Positions 1 through 8,399 of a DNA stretch of 64,000 bases are shown one piece after another. The notes under the pieces were generated by a model. It ran no database searches. It was not told the origin of the DNA and saw only the letters and a list, made by a program, of their open reading frames with translations. The stretch is from Mesobacillus maritimus (GTDB lineage: Bacteria; Bacillota; Bacilli; Bacillales; Cytobacillaceae): assembly GCF_019749255.1 (NCBI RefSeq), contig NZ_JACWFH010000005.1:62001-126000 (forward strand), read 5' to 3'. Every line of letters starts with the position of its first letter. The stretch's first letter is position 1. The position numbers and the translations under genes are program-made.

Positions 1-351
1 GATATGCGGTAAAACGATGTCAATCATCCGGTTCTTATGCTCTTCTGTAAACTGATAAACGATTTCCTCCGTAAGTGAAGTTTCATAACTGATCCGTTCA
101 TGGAGATGAAGCATTTTTCTTGGAACAATACTTTTTCTAATACAAGCCCATGCGCCTTTCCCTTCATTTTGAATCACAATGCCAGTAATAAAAATGGTTC
201 TGTCCATATGAACCTGAGAATCAGTTCCAACCATCAACTTGTAATTCCCATTTGGCTTTCGGTTCATAAATTTAAGGATTCTCTCAAATACCTGGTCAAA
301 AGTCATGTTCTGTTCTTGTAAATTCTGAAAAACATACTGATTTGTACCCAC
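1..351 (-). CDS. ykuK: YkuK-like RNase H-fold protein (DUF458), 3' end cut by window edge
   Basis: The reading frame enters the window edge, so only the N-terminal 117 or so residues are visible. The protein contains GTDSQVH (about residues 40-46) and a GKGAWACIRK stretch, which resemble the YkuK/DUF458 family as I recall it; those proteins adopt an RNase H-like fold and have no settled role. I choose a GTG start because an in-frame stop lies just upstream and GGTGAT sits 5 nt before it. A downstream ATG at 267 would lose conserved residues. Family assignment is by eye. Confidence 0.7.
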   Translation of the reverse strand, partial: MGTNQYVFQNLQEQNMTFDQVFERILKFMNRKPNGNYKLMVGTDSQVHMDRTIFITGIVIQNEGKGAWACIRKSIVPRKMLHLHERISYETSLTEEIVYQFTEEHKNRMIDIVLPHI

Positions 352-494
352 CTGTTATCACCACATTATTTGGGATAGAGTTGAATTTTTCACCCTAAAC
401 ACCTTTGATACTACTATTGTATTAAGCTAGTAACAGGATGTTGTTCATTTTCTGTGATTTTTTCAGACGGACACGCACCAATCGAACCTTTCAT

Positions 495-2042
495 TCATAT
501 ACCAGTTGGCCAAGTAGCTAAACGTCGTTCACTTTTTTTGCGTTTTGAGGTTAATAGGTATTCAAGCGATTGACATAAAAATTTTCTAGTCTCGGCTGGC
601 TCAATCACATCATCAATTAAATGTTTGGCTGCCGCCTTATATGGCGAACTATCAAATGACCAATGAGTAAGGAGCTCCTGTCTCATTTCCTTTGGATTAT
701 CAGATTTTGCCAACTCACGACCATACACAACGTTAATTCCAACTTCAGGACCTGTGAAATTAATTTCTGCTGTAGGCCATGCCACAACTAAATCTCCGCC
801 CATTCCTGGACCAGCCATATTGCCATAGGCTGCACCAATGCTTTTACGGATAACTACAGAAATCTTAGGTACCGTAGAAAGAGCAAGTGCTTGATTCCAG
901 ACCATAATTTTTGTTGGCATTTTTGCTTTTTCCGCTTCCGAGCTGATACGGAATCCTGGTGTGTCATGAAGAAAAACCAATGGAATATGAAAAGAATCGC
1001 AGAGACAGATAAATTCAGTGGCCTTTTGACATTCTTGAGGCCCTGGTGCACCTGCAAATTGATTCGGTTGATTCGCAATGATTCCAACTGTTTGCCCATT
1101 TAGATGTGCCATACCAGTAATCAGCCCTTTACCAAAATTAGGCTGAACCTCAAACATCTCTCCATCGTCAACAAGAATTCGAATGATTTTTTTCATATCA
1201 TAAACCCGATTGCTTTTCTCCGGGAGGATGTCATACACTTCCTCCACCCTCCGGTTAGGGTCATCGTTAGTTGCCCTCATCGCCGGCTGTTCATCAGCAT
1301 TTTGCGGCATATATTCAAAATATGTTTTCAACTGATTGATACATTCCTCTTCCGTAGCTGCATTCTGATCAATTTGACCAGTATATTTATTATGAACAGT
1401 GACTCCACCGAGTTCCTCCGGTGGTAGCTTTTGACCATTAGCAAGTTCAAGCATCCTTGGGCCCGCAATTGCCATGCATGTACCATTAAGCTGGGTGACA
1501 AAATCAGATGAGACCGCCATCCACGTTGGTCCCCCAAAGCTATCACCAAGAATAGCCGTCATCGTGGGAACCTGGCGATGATGAGTTAACATTTCTGGAG
1601 GAAACAATTTATCGCTAATCCCGTCTGAACCCATCCCATCTGGCATACTTAATCCTCCACCTTCATGTAAGAAAAACATCGGTAATCCATTGCGTACAGC
1701 AAAATCGTGTACCATTCTTGATTTCCGAATATGAACATTTCCTTCTGTCGCTGCAAAAACGGTCTTGTCTCCAGCCTGAACAACTGCAGGTCGCCCATTG
1801 ACTTTACAAACGCCCGCTATGAGACCATCTCCATAGCTTTTCTGTTCCTTGCCACTTACATCTGACGTATTTAACATTCCGAACTCCATAAATGACCCTT
1901 CATCAGCTAATAAGTCAATTCTCTCTCGAGCAGTTAAAAAGCCTCGGTGATGCTGACTTTTAATCTTCTCTTCTCCCCCACCCAATTGAGCTGCGGCCTT
2001 TCTCTCTTGTAAATCCTCTACTTGTCTTCTAATGTTATCCAT
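495..2042 (-). CDS. acyl-CoA carboxylase carboxyltransferase subunit (PccB/YngE-like), divergent
   Basis: A 515-residue carboxyltransferase of the propionyl/methylcrotonyl-CoA carboxylase beta family. These enzymes move CO2 from biotin to an acyl-CoA. The length and the two crotonase-like halves fit. The C-terminal half has TPGFRIS (about residue 358), SIGAAYGNMAGPG and AWPTAEINFTGPE, as in the family. The N-terminal oxyanion segment usually reads SGGARIQEG, but here it is HEGGGLSMPDG (residues 126-136), so the substrate may differ. No biotin carboxylase or biotin carrier gene lies nearby, so partners must be encoded elsewhere. The start ATG is preceded by AGGAGG. It appears monocistronic. 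Confidence 0.85.
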   Translation of the reverse strand: MDNIRRQVEDLQERKAAAQLGGGEEKIKSQHHRGFLTARERIDLLADEGSFMEFGMLNTSDVSGKEQKSYGDGLIAGVCKVNGRPAVVQAGDKTVFAATEGNVHIRKSRMVHDFAVRNGLPMFFLHEGGGLSMPDGMGSDGISDKLFPPEMLTHHRQVPTMTAILGDSFGGPTWMAVSSDFVTQLNGTCMAIAGPRMLELANGQKLPPEELGGVTVHNKYTGQIDQNAATEEECINQLKTYFEYMPQNADEQPAMRATNDDPNRRVEEVYDILPEKSNRVYDMKKIIRILVDDGEMFEVQPNFGKGLITGMAHLNGQTVGIIANQPNQFAGAPGPQECQKATEFICLCDSFHIPLVFLHDTPGFRISSEAEKAKMPTKIMVWNQALALSTVPKISVVIRKSIGAAYGNMAGPGMGGDLVVAWPTAEINFTGPEVGINVVYGRELAKSDNPKEMRQELLTHWSFDSSPYKAAAKHLIDDVIEPAETRKFLCQSLEYLLTSKRKKSERRLATWPTGI

Positions 2043-2107
2043 AGAAACCTCCTATTAATCTAGTTATTAAACATTCTAACCAGTCAGTATATAGGTCTAT
2101 CATTAAG

Positions 2108-2143
2108 AGCCTCCTATTAGTAGCAGGCTTTTAATTTTTTATT
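2108..2143 (+). terminator. terminator-like hairpin with no obvious upstream gene
   Basis: AGCCT pairs with AGGCT around an inner CTA/TAG stem, with one C-C mismatch and a TTAG loop. A T-rich tail follows on the plus strand. No plus-strand gene ends just before it; it lies in the leader of the minus-strand carboxyltransferase gene. It may be a relic or block antisense transcription. Confidence 0.35.
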
Positions 2144-2336
2144 TATAGAACACGTTTTATGCAGACTATAGTTTTAGAATCTTCTGAATATATATTTACT
2201 CTATCATAATATGTATGTAAGCTTATAACAATTATTTCAATAAAAAACTGTATCCTTTCCGTTTTTTACGAAATAAAATAATAGAAAATGTTAGAATATA
2301 GGTAGAGCAAATAGTCATTACATGGAGATGACCAAA

Positions 2337-2726
2337 ATGAACAAAATTGTTTTATTTGATGGAGAATGCCACTTTTGTGACCAAAGTGTTCAATTCATCA
2401 TTAAGAGAGATCCCAACGCTAACTTTAAGTTTGCATCAATACAAAGTGATATAGGGCGACAAATCATTAGAGATTATAACATCCCACTGCATATAGATAG
2501 CTTGATATTAATTCAGGATAACCAATTCTATATAAAGTCAACTGCAGCCCTACGAATCTGTAAAAATTTAAAAGGGGTGTGGAAAATCGGGGTTTTCTTT
2601 CTCCTTATTCCAACACCTATTCGGGACTTGGTCTATGATGATATTGCGAAAAATAGATATAAGTGGTTTGGAAAAAAGGAAGTATGCGAAATTCCATCAC
2701 CCGAAATAAAGAAAAGATTCTTATAG
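2337..2726 (+). CDS. DCC-family thiol-disulfide oxidoreductase-like protein (DUF393)
   Basis: A 129-residue protein of the DUF393/DCC family. The diagnostic FDGECHFCDQSV (residues 6-17) holds the DxxCxxC motif. These proteins are predicted thioredoxin-fold redox proteins of unknown substrate. I prefer the ATG at 2337 over the ATG at 2322 because GGAG lies 9 nt upstream of it. The gene is single, and convergent with the hydrolase gene that ends 2 nt further on. Confidence 0.82.
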   Translation: MNKIVLFDGECHFCDQSVQFIIKRDPNANFKFASIQSDIGRQIIRDYNIPLHIDSLILIQDNQFYIKSTAALRICKNLKGVWKIGVFFLLIPTPIRDLVYDDIAKNRYKWFGKKEVCEIPSPEIKKRFL

Positions 2727-2727
2727 A

Positions 2728-3579
2728 TTAGCTTCCAATTTCTAATAAAAACTTTTGAACTTCTTTTAGAAATAATTCCTTTTCTTCCAAAAAGGGGTAG
2801 TGATTGCTCTTTAAGAAAGTTACCAGCTTAGAACCTAAAATCTCATCATGCATCTCAAGTGAGTACACCAATGGACATTGAACATCGTAATTCCCACACA
2901 TAATGAGCGTAGGTGTCGTAATCAGTTTTAACTTTTTGCTCACATCAAAGATTTGAAGTTCACGATTAAAGAAGTTCATCCTTGTAGCTGACATTTTTTT
3001 CGTTCTATCTGTAGAGAAAAATTCTGAATAACGTTGCGGATCATATAATGAAAGCTTTGTTCGTTCAATGGAGAGCGCCTTTCTTGCTTCATCAGATAAA
3101 TCAGAGCGTTTCAATTCTTCTATTAGTTCTTGCATTCTCGTGAATTGGGGATGGTTTCGATTATAAATACATTCTGAAGAGAATGTAGCATATTCCCTGG
3201 CTGCAGCACCCACTACCACATTGAAGCTCAAACTATCTGAAAAATAAATAGCGTAAATAATCCCTAGCATCCCCCCGGTTGAATGCCCAGCATAGCCCCA
3301 TTGATTATAACCCAATGCCTCTCGAATGGCCTCTAAATCGAAAATCGTCTCCAACATACTAAGCTGATAATGTTCTACTGCTTTCGCCGACTGTCCTGCT
3401 TCCCTCAAGTTCACAAGATAAACTTGATGTGAGCTGGTAAAAGTATCTGCAAAATAGTCGCCTGTCTCATTAAACTCAGAGTAATGATGTGTCACACATA
3501 AGGGGGTGCCCTCCCCCTTTATGAAGATTTCAAACACTCCCCTAGAAGTATTAACCAACCTTCGCTTCCATATATCCAC
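2728..3579 (-). CDS. alpha/beta hydrolase
   Basis: A 283-residue alpha/beta-fold hydrolase. The nucleophile elbow is GHSTGG (about residues 98-103). An N-terminal THHYSEFNETGDYF segment resembles the HG-type oxyanion loop of proline iminopeptidase-like enzymes. A late SNHYPFLEE supplies a plausible catalytic His, and CGNYDVQCP the acid-containing loop. The substrate cannot be read from the sequence. GAGGAGG lies upstream of the ATG. It starts about 35 nt after the kinase-like gene, so the two could share a transcript. Confidence 0.8.
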   Translation of the reverse strand: MDIWKRRLVNTSRGVFEIFIKGEGTPLCVTHHYSEFNETGDYFADTFTSSHQVYLVNLREAGQSAKAVEHYQLSMLETIFDLEAIREALGYNQWGYAGHSTGGMLGIIYAIYFSDSLSFNVVVGAAAREYATFSSECIYNRNHPQFTRMQELIEELKRSDLSDEARKALSIERTKLSLYDPQRYSEFFSTDRTKKMSATRMNFFNRELQIFDVSKKLKLITTPTLIMCGNYDVQCPLVYSLEMHDEILGSKLVTFLKSNHYPFLEEKELFLKEVQKFLLEIGS

Positions 3580-3616
3580 CCTATTTCCTCCTCGTCATTC
3601 TAAATGTATGAACCTG

Positions 3617-4174
3617 CTATATTCCAAACTTTTCCTTAATTTTCACAGCAACCTCTTTAGGACCTAAATTGGTATTATTAATCTTAATAAAATTCTTCCT
3701 AGTAATTTCCCCAGCAAAGGAATTCAATCGATAATGATTCATACTACTTTTCAACTCATTATCAGACCATTCAAGATCACGTTTTGAAGGCTTATGGGCA
3801 AGTCGGTTTGGTGATTTATTTCTAACTTTCCGTTCATCTATATCTGCTTCTAGCTCTACAAAGTAGATTTCTGCCCCTTTTTCTTCAAAGATTGTGCAAA
3901 GTTTATCAACAAACGCCCAATCATCCTTTTCGTTAAAAGCCCAAACGTAGGTAAAAATCATCCCTTCCAAATCACTATTTGCCACAGCTTTAAACACCTC
4001 AAAACGGAATAAATCCGATAGCCTCCAAGTCTCAGGTCCGAACCCAAAAATTGGAGACAAAAGCTCTAACGTCATATGATTATGAAAGAGTTTTAATTGT
4101 GTTTTTTGGGCTAATTCCTGCCCTACCGTCATTTTTCCAACAGCTTGCGGGCCAAAGATTAGTACAAATTTCAT
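3617..4174 (-). CDS. shikimate-kinase-like P-loop protein (predicted small-molecule kinase)
   Basis: A 185-residue P-loop protein opening with MKFVLIFGPQAVGKMTVG, whose GPQAVGKM is the Walker A motif. NHMTLELL follows in the position of the acceptor site in shikimate/gluconate kinase-like proteins. A likely lid segment, ERKVRNKSPNRLAHKPSKRD, carries several basic residues. The acceptor is unknown. The longer reading frame begins at 4201, but CAGGGAGGACC sits directly before the ATG at 4174, so I use that. It follows the acetyltransferase gene by 34 nt and is probably cotranscribed. Confidence 0.72.
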   Translation of the reverse strand: MKFVLIFGPQAVGKMTVGQELAQKTQLKLFHNHMTLELLSPIFGFGPETWRLSDLFRFEVFKAVANSDLEGMIFTYVWAFNEKDDWAFVDKLCTIFEEKGAEIYFVELEADIDERKVRNKSPNRLAHKPSKRDLEWSDNELKSSMNHYRLNSFAGEITRKNFIKINNTNLGPKEVAVKIKEKFGI

Positions 4175-4208
4175 GTGGTCCTCCCTGAATGATGCTTCCA
4201 TCTACTAT

Positions 4209-4709
4209 TTATAAGAACAACACCATATGATGCTCATCTAAATAGGTGAGCTCATCTAATTTTAATGCCCGTTTTTCTGTTCCAAACACGTCAAACCCCA
4301 ATGATGTATATAGTTTTTTCGCTGGTTCATTTGTAGTTACAACAGACAAATTTAGTTGCTCTATCACTCCAATGGATTTCGCTTTTTTAATGGCCTCGAT
4401 TAATAGAATTCTGCCAATGCCAGATCCACGATTTGCTGGGTCTACATACATCCCAACAATATTGGCTCTATGTCTAAACTTTATATATGTTTCTTTCACC
4501 AATGTAACGGTACCGACCAACTGATTATCTAAAAAAGCCCCATAAGTAAAAGATTCTTCCGATGCAAGCCTTTGTCTATACACCTCAACAGGTCTGTTTT
4601 TCTCTTCTTCGTAACTTGAACCGAAAGCCTCAGGGTTGTTTCTCAATGCTTTTAATCTAATCTCTAAGTACTTCTCCGCGTCTAGGACTCCTAATCTCCT
4701 AATTTTCAT
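4209..4709 (-). CDS. GNAT family N-acetyltransferase
   Basis: A 166-residue GNAT acetyltransferase. The acetyl-CoA pyrophosphate loop is visible as VDPANRGSGIGRILL, and the C-terminal motif B as NEPAKKLYTSLGFDVFG. The acceptor substrate is unknown. The ATG at 4709 follows AAAAGGGGTGGAAAG and gives a start (MKIRRLGVLDAEKY) typical of GNATs; the longer frame adds an unlikely leader. It lies upstream of the kinase-like gene in the same direction. Confidence 0.85.
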   Translation of the reverse strand: MKIRRLGVLDAEKYLEIRLKALRNNPEAFGSSYEEEKNRPVEVYRQRLASEESFTYGAFLDNQLVGTVTLVKETYIKFRHRANIVGMYVDPANRGSGIGRILLIEAIKKAKSIGVIEQLNLSVVTTNEPAKKLYTSLGFDVFGTEKRALKLDELTYLDEHHMVLFL

Positions 4710-4764
4710 CTTTCCACCCCTTTTAAAAATGATTTTATCAACCATTATACTTCAGAATATAATG

Positions 4765-4803
4765 AAAATAAACGAAAAGAGTGTCCCTTAACAGGAACAC
4801 CCT
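4765..4803 (-). terminator. intrinsic terminator of the YtrA-type operon
   Basis: On the minus strand GTGTTCCTGTTAAGGGACAC folds into a hairpin followed by a T-rich tract. It lies just after the last membrane gene of the GntR/ABC operon. Confidence 0.75.
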
Positions 4804-4830
4804 TCTACAGCTCTAGAAAGAAGTTAAATG

Positions 4831-5529
4831 CTAATTTATTAGTTGTAATGCATCAATATTCCCTTCAATCTCAATACCACTTGGAATGCGCAAATAAACA
4901 AAAGAATCTCCACTCCTGAACGAATGATGCTCAAACATCGTTTCTCCAGTAAATTGTCTAACTGGATAACCATTTCCTGCAATTGCAAAGTTAAACTCTT
5001 GATAAATAGAATTAATCGTTAGGATATTGTCTGTTAATTCAACTTCACTGGGCTTTAGAAGGCTTGAGAAATCAAGTTCGTCTACCACTAAGCCCGTTGA
5101 GTAAATAGCTACCTCAATTGTCGCATCCGCTTTTTCCTTCCTTTCTACAAAAACTTGCGGTCCATTAATTGTATTAGGAACAATGCTTATTGATTTGTTC
5201 GAATAATGTTCAAAGTTTCTCTCTTCTTGTAAATAAGAAGAATCAATTTCAGCGACTTCTCCATTACTTAATTTTGAATAAAGCTGTGAATAAGGATCAT
5301 TCATTTCATCATGGTCATCCTTTTCTTGAACACTTTTTATATTCCCATGTTCCTGGGCAAAAAGCGGAACAGTTACTGAAGCAAGAACAAGCACTCCCAC
5401 ATAAACCAATAGCAGCCAGTGGGTGATTTTTATCGTCAAGTACTTTTTTCCAATCTTGACTGTGATAAAAAAGAACAAGCCAAACAAAATGACAAAAACA
5501 ATGGGTAAAACGGCACCTAGCAACATCAT
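4831..5529 (-). CDS. membrane-anchored protein of the YtrA-type ABC operon
   Basis: A 232-residue protein with two N-terminal membrane segments (about residues 4-24 and 36-58), followed by an extracytoplasmic domain of about 170 residues rich in beta-type sequence. I do not recognise the domain; parts recall adhesin-like DUF4097 proteins but this is weak. Its start overlaps the permease stop by one base, so it is the fourth gene of the operon. It is probably an accessory subunit or sensor for the transporter. A terminator follows. Confidence 0.6.
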   Translation of the reverse strand: MMLLGAVLPIVFVILFGLFFFITVKIGKKYLTIKITHWLLLVYVGVLVLASVTVPLFAQEHGNIKSVQEKDDHDEMNDPYSQLYSKLSNGEVAEIDSSYLQEERNFEHYSNKSISIVPNTINGPQVFVERKEKADATIEVAIYSTGLVVDELDFSSLLKPSEVELTDNILTINSIYQEFNFAIAGNGYPVRQFTGETMFEHHSFRSGDSFVYLRIPSGIEIEGNIDALQLIN

Positions 5530-6278
5530 TATCTTTTCACCTCCAAGCGGTTCAATACACTAGTAGCAAGTGTAAAGAATGCTACCGTTGTAAGTACTGC
5601 TTTTAGAATAAATAACGATACTGTTGTTTCAGTTGTATAAAACTGAATCATATTCCAGAAAAATGGTTCCTTTTCCTTTAAGGAAAAAGCCTGGAAAAAT
5701 AATGTCCCAATAAACAACACTGGAATAATCACCACAAACACTTTGCTTATTTGAACCAATGTTCCGATAAAATATCCAATAGAGCTAATTAAAAACAAGT
5801 AGAAAAACGTGGTGAGTATTCCCAGAATGTAATGAGATGATCCACCTGACAGATGGTATAATTGTTCATCCATGAATAAAGCTGAAATAATTTGTAGTAA
5901 ATTCCCTGACAATACTGAGGTAATAGCACCAAGGAGGCCTGCACTTCCCAAAAACAATACATTTGCTAGGCTACTACTTAGTCGATTGGTTACGAAAGTG
6001 AAATCATAATTTCGGTACGGTTTGGTTGTGATCGTTATTGCTGTTATAAACGCCCAAATCATCGTAAATACAAAAATCATATCGGAAGAATAGTATTTTA
6101 TATTTACACTAATGTCTCCCCCACTAAAGCCAGAAGAACCTACACCACCCAATGAAAAAAGCATCGCTAAACTTTGAATCCCCACAAGCGAACTAAACGA
6201 ATCAATATTTGCCTTCAATTTATAAAAATATTGATTTTTCACCGTTTCTACTAAACTAGTAGTTGTTAAAGACATCAT
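5529..6278 (-). CDS. ABC transporter permease, YtrC/D-like
   Basis: A 249-residue integral membrane protein with about six hydrophobic segments. It begins MMSLTTTSLVETVKNQYFYKLKANIDSF and overlaps the ATPase gene by 23 bp. Both position and length fit the membrane partner of the upstream ATPase. Substrate is not evident; related YtrA-controlled systems respond to cell-envelope antibiotics, which is family knowledge and not shown here. Confidence 0.72.
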   Translation of the reverse strand: MMSLTTTSLVETVKNQYFYKLKANIDSFSSLVGIQSLAMLFSLGGVGSSGFSGGDISVNIKYYSSDMIFVFTMIWAFITAITITTKPYRNYDFTFVTNRLSSSLANVLFLGSAGLLGAITSVLSGNLLQIISALFMDEQLYHLSGGSSHYILGILTTFFYLFLISSIGYFIGTLVQISKVFVVIIPVLFIGTLFFQAFSLKEKEPFFWNMIQFYTTETTVSLFILKAVLTTVAFFTLATSVLNRLEVKR

Positions 6279-7170
6279 CTATTCCCCCCTTTGACTTTGC
6301 TTCTGTTGTGAGATGAACAAAAAGATCACTTGAACGAACAGCTGTAACCTCTAAACCAGCCAATTGTGCTTGTTCTTCTATGCTACCTGATCCTGATGAA
6401 TCTTTCCTAACAACAGCATACAACGTGTTCATTCCCACCTCTTTTTGATATAGAACTTCTTTATTGTTTATCAGTTTTAGAACAGTTTCTGAGTTCCCTT
6501 TGATCCCACATGCCCATTCTTTGACTTCGGCAATTGGCAAATGCAAAAGCTTGCTTCCCTTATTAATTAGGAGAACGTCCTCTAGTATGTCTTCTACCTC
6601 ATCAACATGGTGACTTGAAATAATGATTGTCCTGGGGTGAGCAATATAATCTTTAAGCAAGGCACGGTAAAAATCTTTCCTAACAGCTTCATCCATTCCC
6701 GTTGTCGGTTCATCAAAAATCGTTAACGGGCAGCGAGAGGCTAAACCAATAATCATATTAAATGTGCTCGTTTTCCCTTTTGATAGTCGATTATGATAAG
6801 CTTTTTCGTCAAATCCAAAATAATCAAATAGACGTTTTGCTAAATTGGCATCATAGTTTGGATAGAACCGTTTCGCTTCTCCTAATAATTCACCTAGTTG
6901 CAATGCAGGCGGGAAGCTCATTTGATCGTCGACAAAGATACTATTTCCCGAAACATTCAGACTATTAAATGATCTCTCAGAAAAAACCCTCACTTCTCCT
7001 GATGTATTTTTTATGTACCCTGCGATAATTTTAAGCAAAGTGGTCTTACCTGCACCATTTCTGCCGACTAGTCCTGTGATGGTGTTCTCTTCAATTGAAA
7101 AAGATAATTGATTTAGTACTTTTTTTCTGTTATATGACTTTGTCAACTCTGAACATTCTATCACTTTCAT
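6256..7170 (-). CDS. ABC transporter ATP-binding protein, YtrB-like
   Basis: A 304-residue ABC ATPase. Walker A is GRNGAGKTT (about residues 36-44) and Walker B is LTIFDEPTTGMD. The signature motif is degenerate, LSKGKTST instead of LSGGQ, a feature of this drug/bacteriocin exporter subgroup. H-loop ISSHHVDEVEDI follows. A C-terminal extension of about 80 residues is present. The start overlaps the GntR gene stop (ATGA), so translation is coupled. Confidence 0.85.
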   Translation of the reverse strand: MKVIECSELTKSYNRKKVLNQLSFSIEENTITGLVGRNGAGKTTLLKIIAGYIKNTSGEVRVFSERSFNSLNVSGNSIFVDDQMSFPPALQLGELLGEAKRFYPNYDANLAKRLFDYFGFDEKAYHNRLSKGKTSTFNMIIGLASRCPLTIFDEPTTGMDEAVRKDFYRALLKDYIAHPRTIIISSHHVDEVEDILEDVLLINKGSKLLHLPIAEVKEWACGIKGNSETVLKLINNKEVLYQKEVGMNTLYAVVRKDSSGSGSIEEQAQLAGLEVTAVRSSDLFVHLTTEAKSKGGIDDVFNNY

Positions 7171-7544
7171 GTTTGTACCTCCTCTTCATTTGCGTCTTGG
7201 ATCATGGTAATCAATTCTTGCTTAGAAATATGTAGCCTGTTTGCCTCTTGAACTAATTCATCTACTAACTGCTTTAGTGTTTGATTTCTCCGTTTATTCA
7301 GGATGATTTGTTTTGCATCTTCAGTCACAAACATTCCAAGCCCCCGCTTTTTATATAGTATCTTCTCGTCTACTAGAAGATTAAGTCCTTTCGCTGCAGT
7401 AGCTGGATTAATTGTGTACATTTCTGCAAGTTGGTATTGTGAGTAAACCTTTTGATCCGCTTGGAAGTGGTTATTTAGTATTTCTGATTCAATCCAATGA
7501 GCTATTTGTACATAGATAGGCTTAGAACTATTATTGTTAAGAAT
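7167..7544 (-). CDS. YtrA-family GntR transcriptional repressor; likely AUU start
   Basis: A GntR winged-helix protein with a short C-terminal region, as in the YtrA subfamily (about 125 residues). SKPIYVQIAHWIESEIL and YTINPATAAKGLNLLVDEKIL form the DNA-binding domain. The open frame runs to an ATG at 7616, but that ATG lies in the -35 box of the operon's own promoter, so it cannot be the start. No ATG, GTG or TTG occurs at a usable position. The only start well placed after the GGAGGGGGG ribosome site (7553-7561) is ATT at 7542-7544, giving 125 residues. It is the first gene of the ABC operon and probably autoregulates it. Confidence 0.8.
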   Translation of the reverse strand: MLNNNSSKPIYVQIAHWIESEILNNHFQADQKVYSQYQLAEMYTINPATAAKGLNLLVDEKILYKKRGLGMFVTEDAKQIILNKRRNQTLKQLVDELVQEANRLHISKQELITMIQDANEEEVQT

Positions 7545-7570
7545 CGCCCTCGCCCCCCTCCGGTGTAGTG

Positions 7571-7616
7571 CATTACTGTTGTAATGTAGTATATAATAAT
7601 TTGCCAATCTTTTCAA
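7571..7616 (-). promoter_or_regulatory. sigma-A promoter with overlapping dyad operator for the GntR/ABC operon
   Basis: The -35 box TTGAAA (7611-7616) and -10 box TATACT (7588-7593) are 17 bp apart. Immediately downstream, CATTAC-TGTT-GTAATG (7571-7586) is a perfect 6-4-6 dyad covering the expected start site. This is the arrangement of a repressor operator, and the GntR product encoded directly downstream is the obvious ligand. Confidence 0.75.
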
Positions 7617-7643
7617 TTCAATTCGTAAAAATTAGGTATATAC

Positions 7644-7697
7644 AAAAAAAAAAAACAGCCCGTAATTGGTAACGGATTCCGTTATGGGAGAGAAAAC
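7644..7697 (+). repeat. left terminal inverted repeat of the transposon
   Basis: Reading inward: an A tract, ACAGCCC, AATT, then GTAACGGATTCCGTT and GGGAGAGAAAAC. The inner 30 bp match the right end at about 25 positions, and GGGAGAGAAAAC is identical in both. ACGGATTCCGT is itself a small palindrome. Confidence 0.75.
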
Positions 7698-7752
7698 TTA
7701 AATTCTCCCCTTAAAAAGTAAGGTGTTTAGCACACGATTTATCACATTAAAT

Positions 7753-7790
7753 AACAATAAAAAAAGCATCGGTCACTGATAACCGATGCT
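7753..7790 (-). terminator. terminator of the transposon cargo gene
   Basis: AGCATCGGT (7765-7773) pairs with ACCGATGCT (7782-7790). On the minus strand it is followed by a T run, just after the stop of the cargo gene. Confidence 0.8.
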
Positions 7791-7805
7791 CTTTTTATTT
7801 TCTGT

Positions 7806-8351
7806 TTAATTTCTTATTGAATTTGCAATTTCCACTAATATTTCGGGTGTAACTTTATTAGATATTCTTTTATCAACACTCAAAACATACTGAAATCCAT
7901 TTTTTTCGAATACTAAGAGGTTAAAACTTCCTACGGCTTTCGTGCTATAAATTGCTTCGTTGCCGTCATTTAGTTTCATTTTTTGGTCGATAAGGTTATC
8001 CCTGAAATCAATCCCATATTTAACAGGTTGGACAAAAATCTTATAGTGATTTTGAGGTATATCCTTATTTATATACTTGATTTCAAGTTTATCGTTAGGC
8101 TTATCTTCTATATCACCTACCCTTGAAAAGCTATGAGTAAAAGCAATTGGAGGTAGTTCGACTGGCAATTCAATATTACGATTAAAATGTATGCTACTAT
8201 CTTTTAATGCCTGATGAATACCTGTATACCCGATTTCAAAAAATGATTTTTGAAATTCTTCGCTTGAGTAGTCTGCTTTAGCTACAAATGAAAATGTAAA
8301 GGTGAGAACAATACATAAAACGGATATTTTTATTATCTTGATAAAAACCAC
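7806..8351 (-). CDS. exported protein carried by the transposon; possible DUF4367-like domain
   Basis: A 181-residue protein with a Sec-type signal sequence (hydrophobic residues about 8-25, then AKA at 24-26). The mature part ends LVFEKNGFQYVLSV...EILVEIANSIRN, which resembles the end of DUF4367 domains found in extracytoplasmic Bacillus proteins. This is a weak match by eye. The frame opens only four codons before the GTG start, and AAGGA is too close to that GTG for an ideal ribosome site, so the start is uncertain. It follows the transposase gene by about 48 nt and lies within the inverted repeats, so it is cargo rather than transposition machinery. Confidence 0.6.
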   Translation of the reverse strand: MVFIKIIKISVLCIVLTFTFSFVAKADYSSEEFQKSFFEIGYTGIHQALKDSSIHFNRNIELPVELPPIAFTHSFSRVGDIEDKPNDKLEIKYINKDIPQNHYKIFVQPVKYGIDFRDNLIDQKMKLNDGNEAIYSTKAVGSFNLLVFEKNGFQYVLSVDKRISNKVTPEILVEIANSIRN

Positions 8352-8399
8352 GTCCTTGATATTTTAGGTAATCCACTCAGACGTTATTATCTACAATTA

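Noticed and set aside
100-321. 73-residue plus-strand frame at the left edge
   Set aside because: It is the shadow of the YkuK-like gene on the other strand, which matches a known family.
7167-7616. GntR protein of 149 residues starting at ATG 7616
   Set aside because: That start would overlap the -35 box of a well-formed promoter and add residues foreign to the family.
7636-7650. Target-site duplication of the transposon
   Set aside because: GTAT-like bases occur at both flanks, but the A/T tracts make the exact borders unclear, so no duplication can be claimed.
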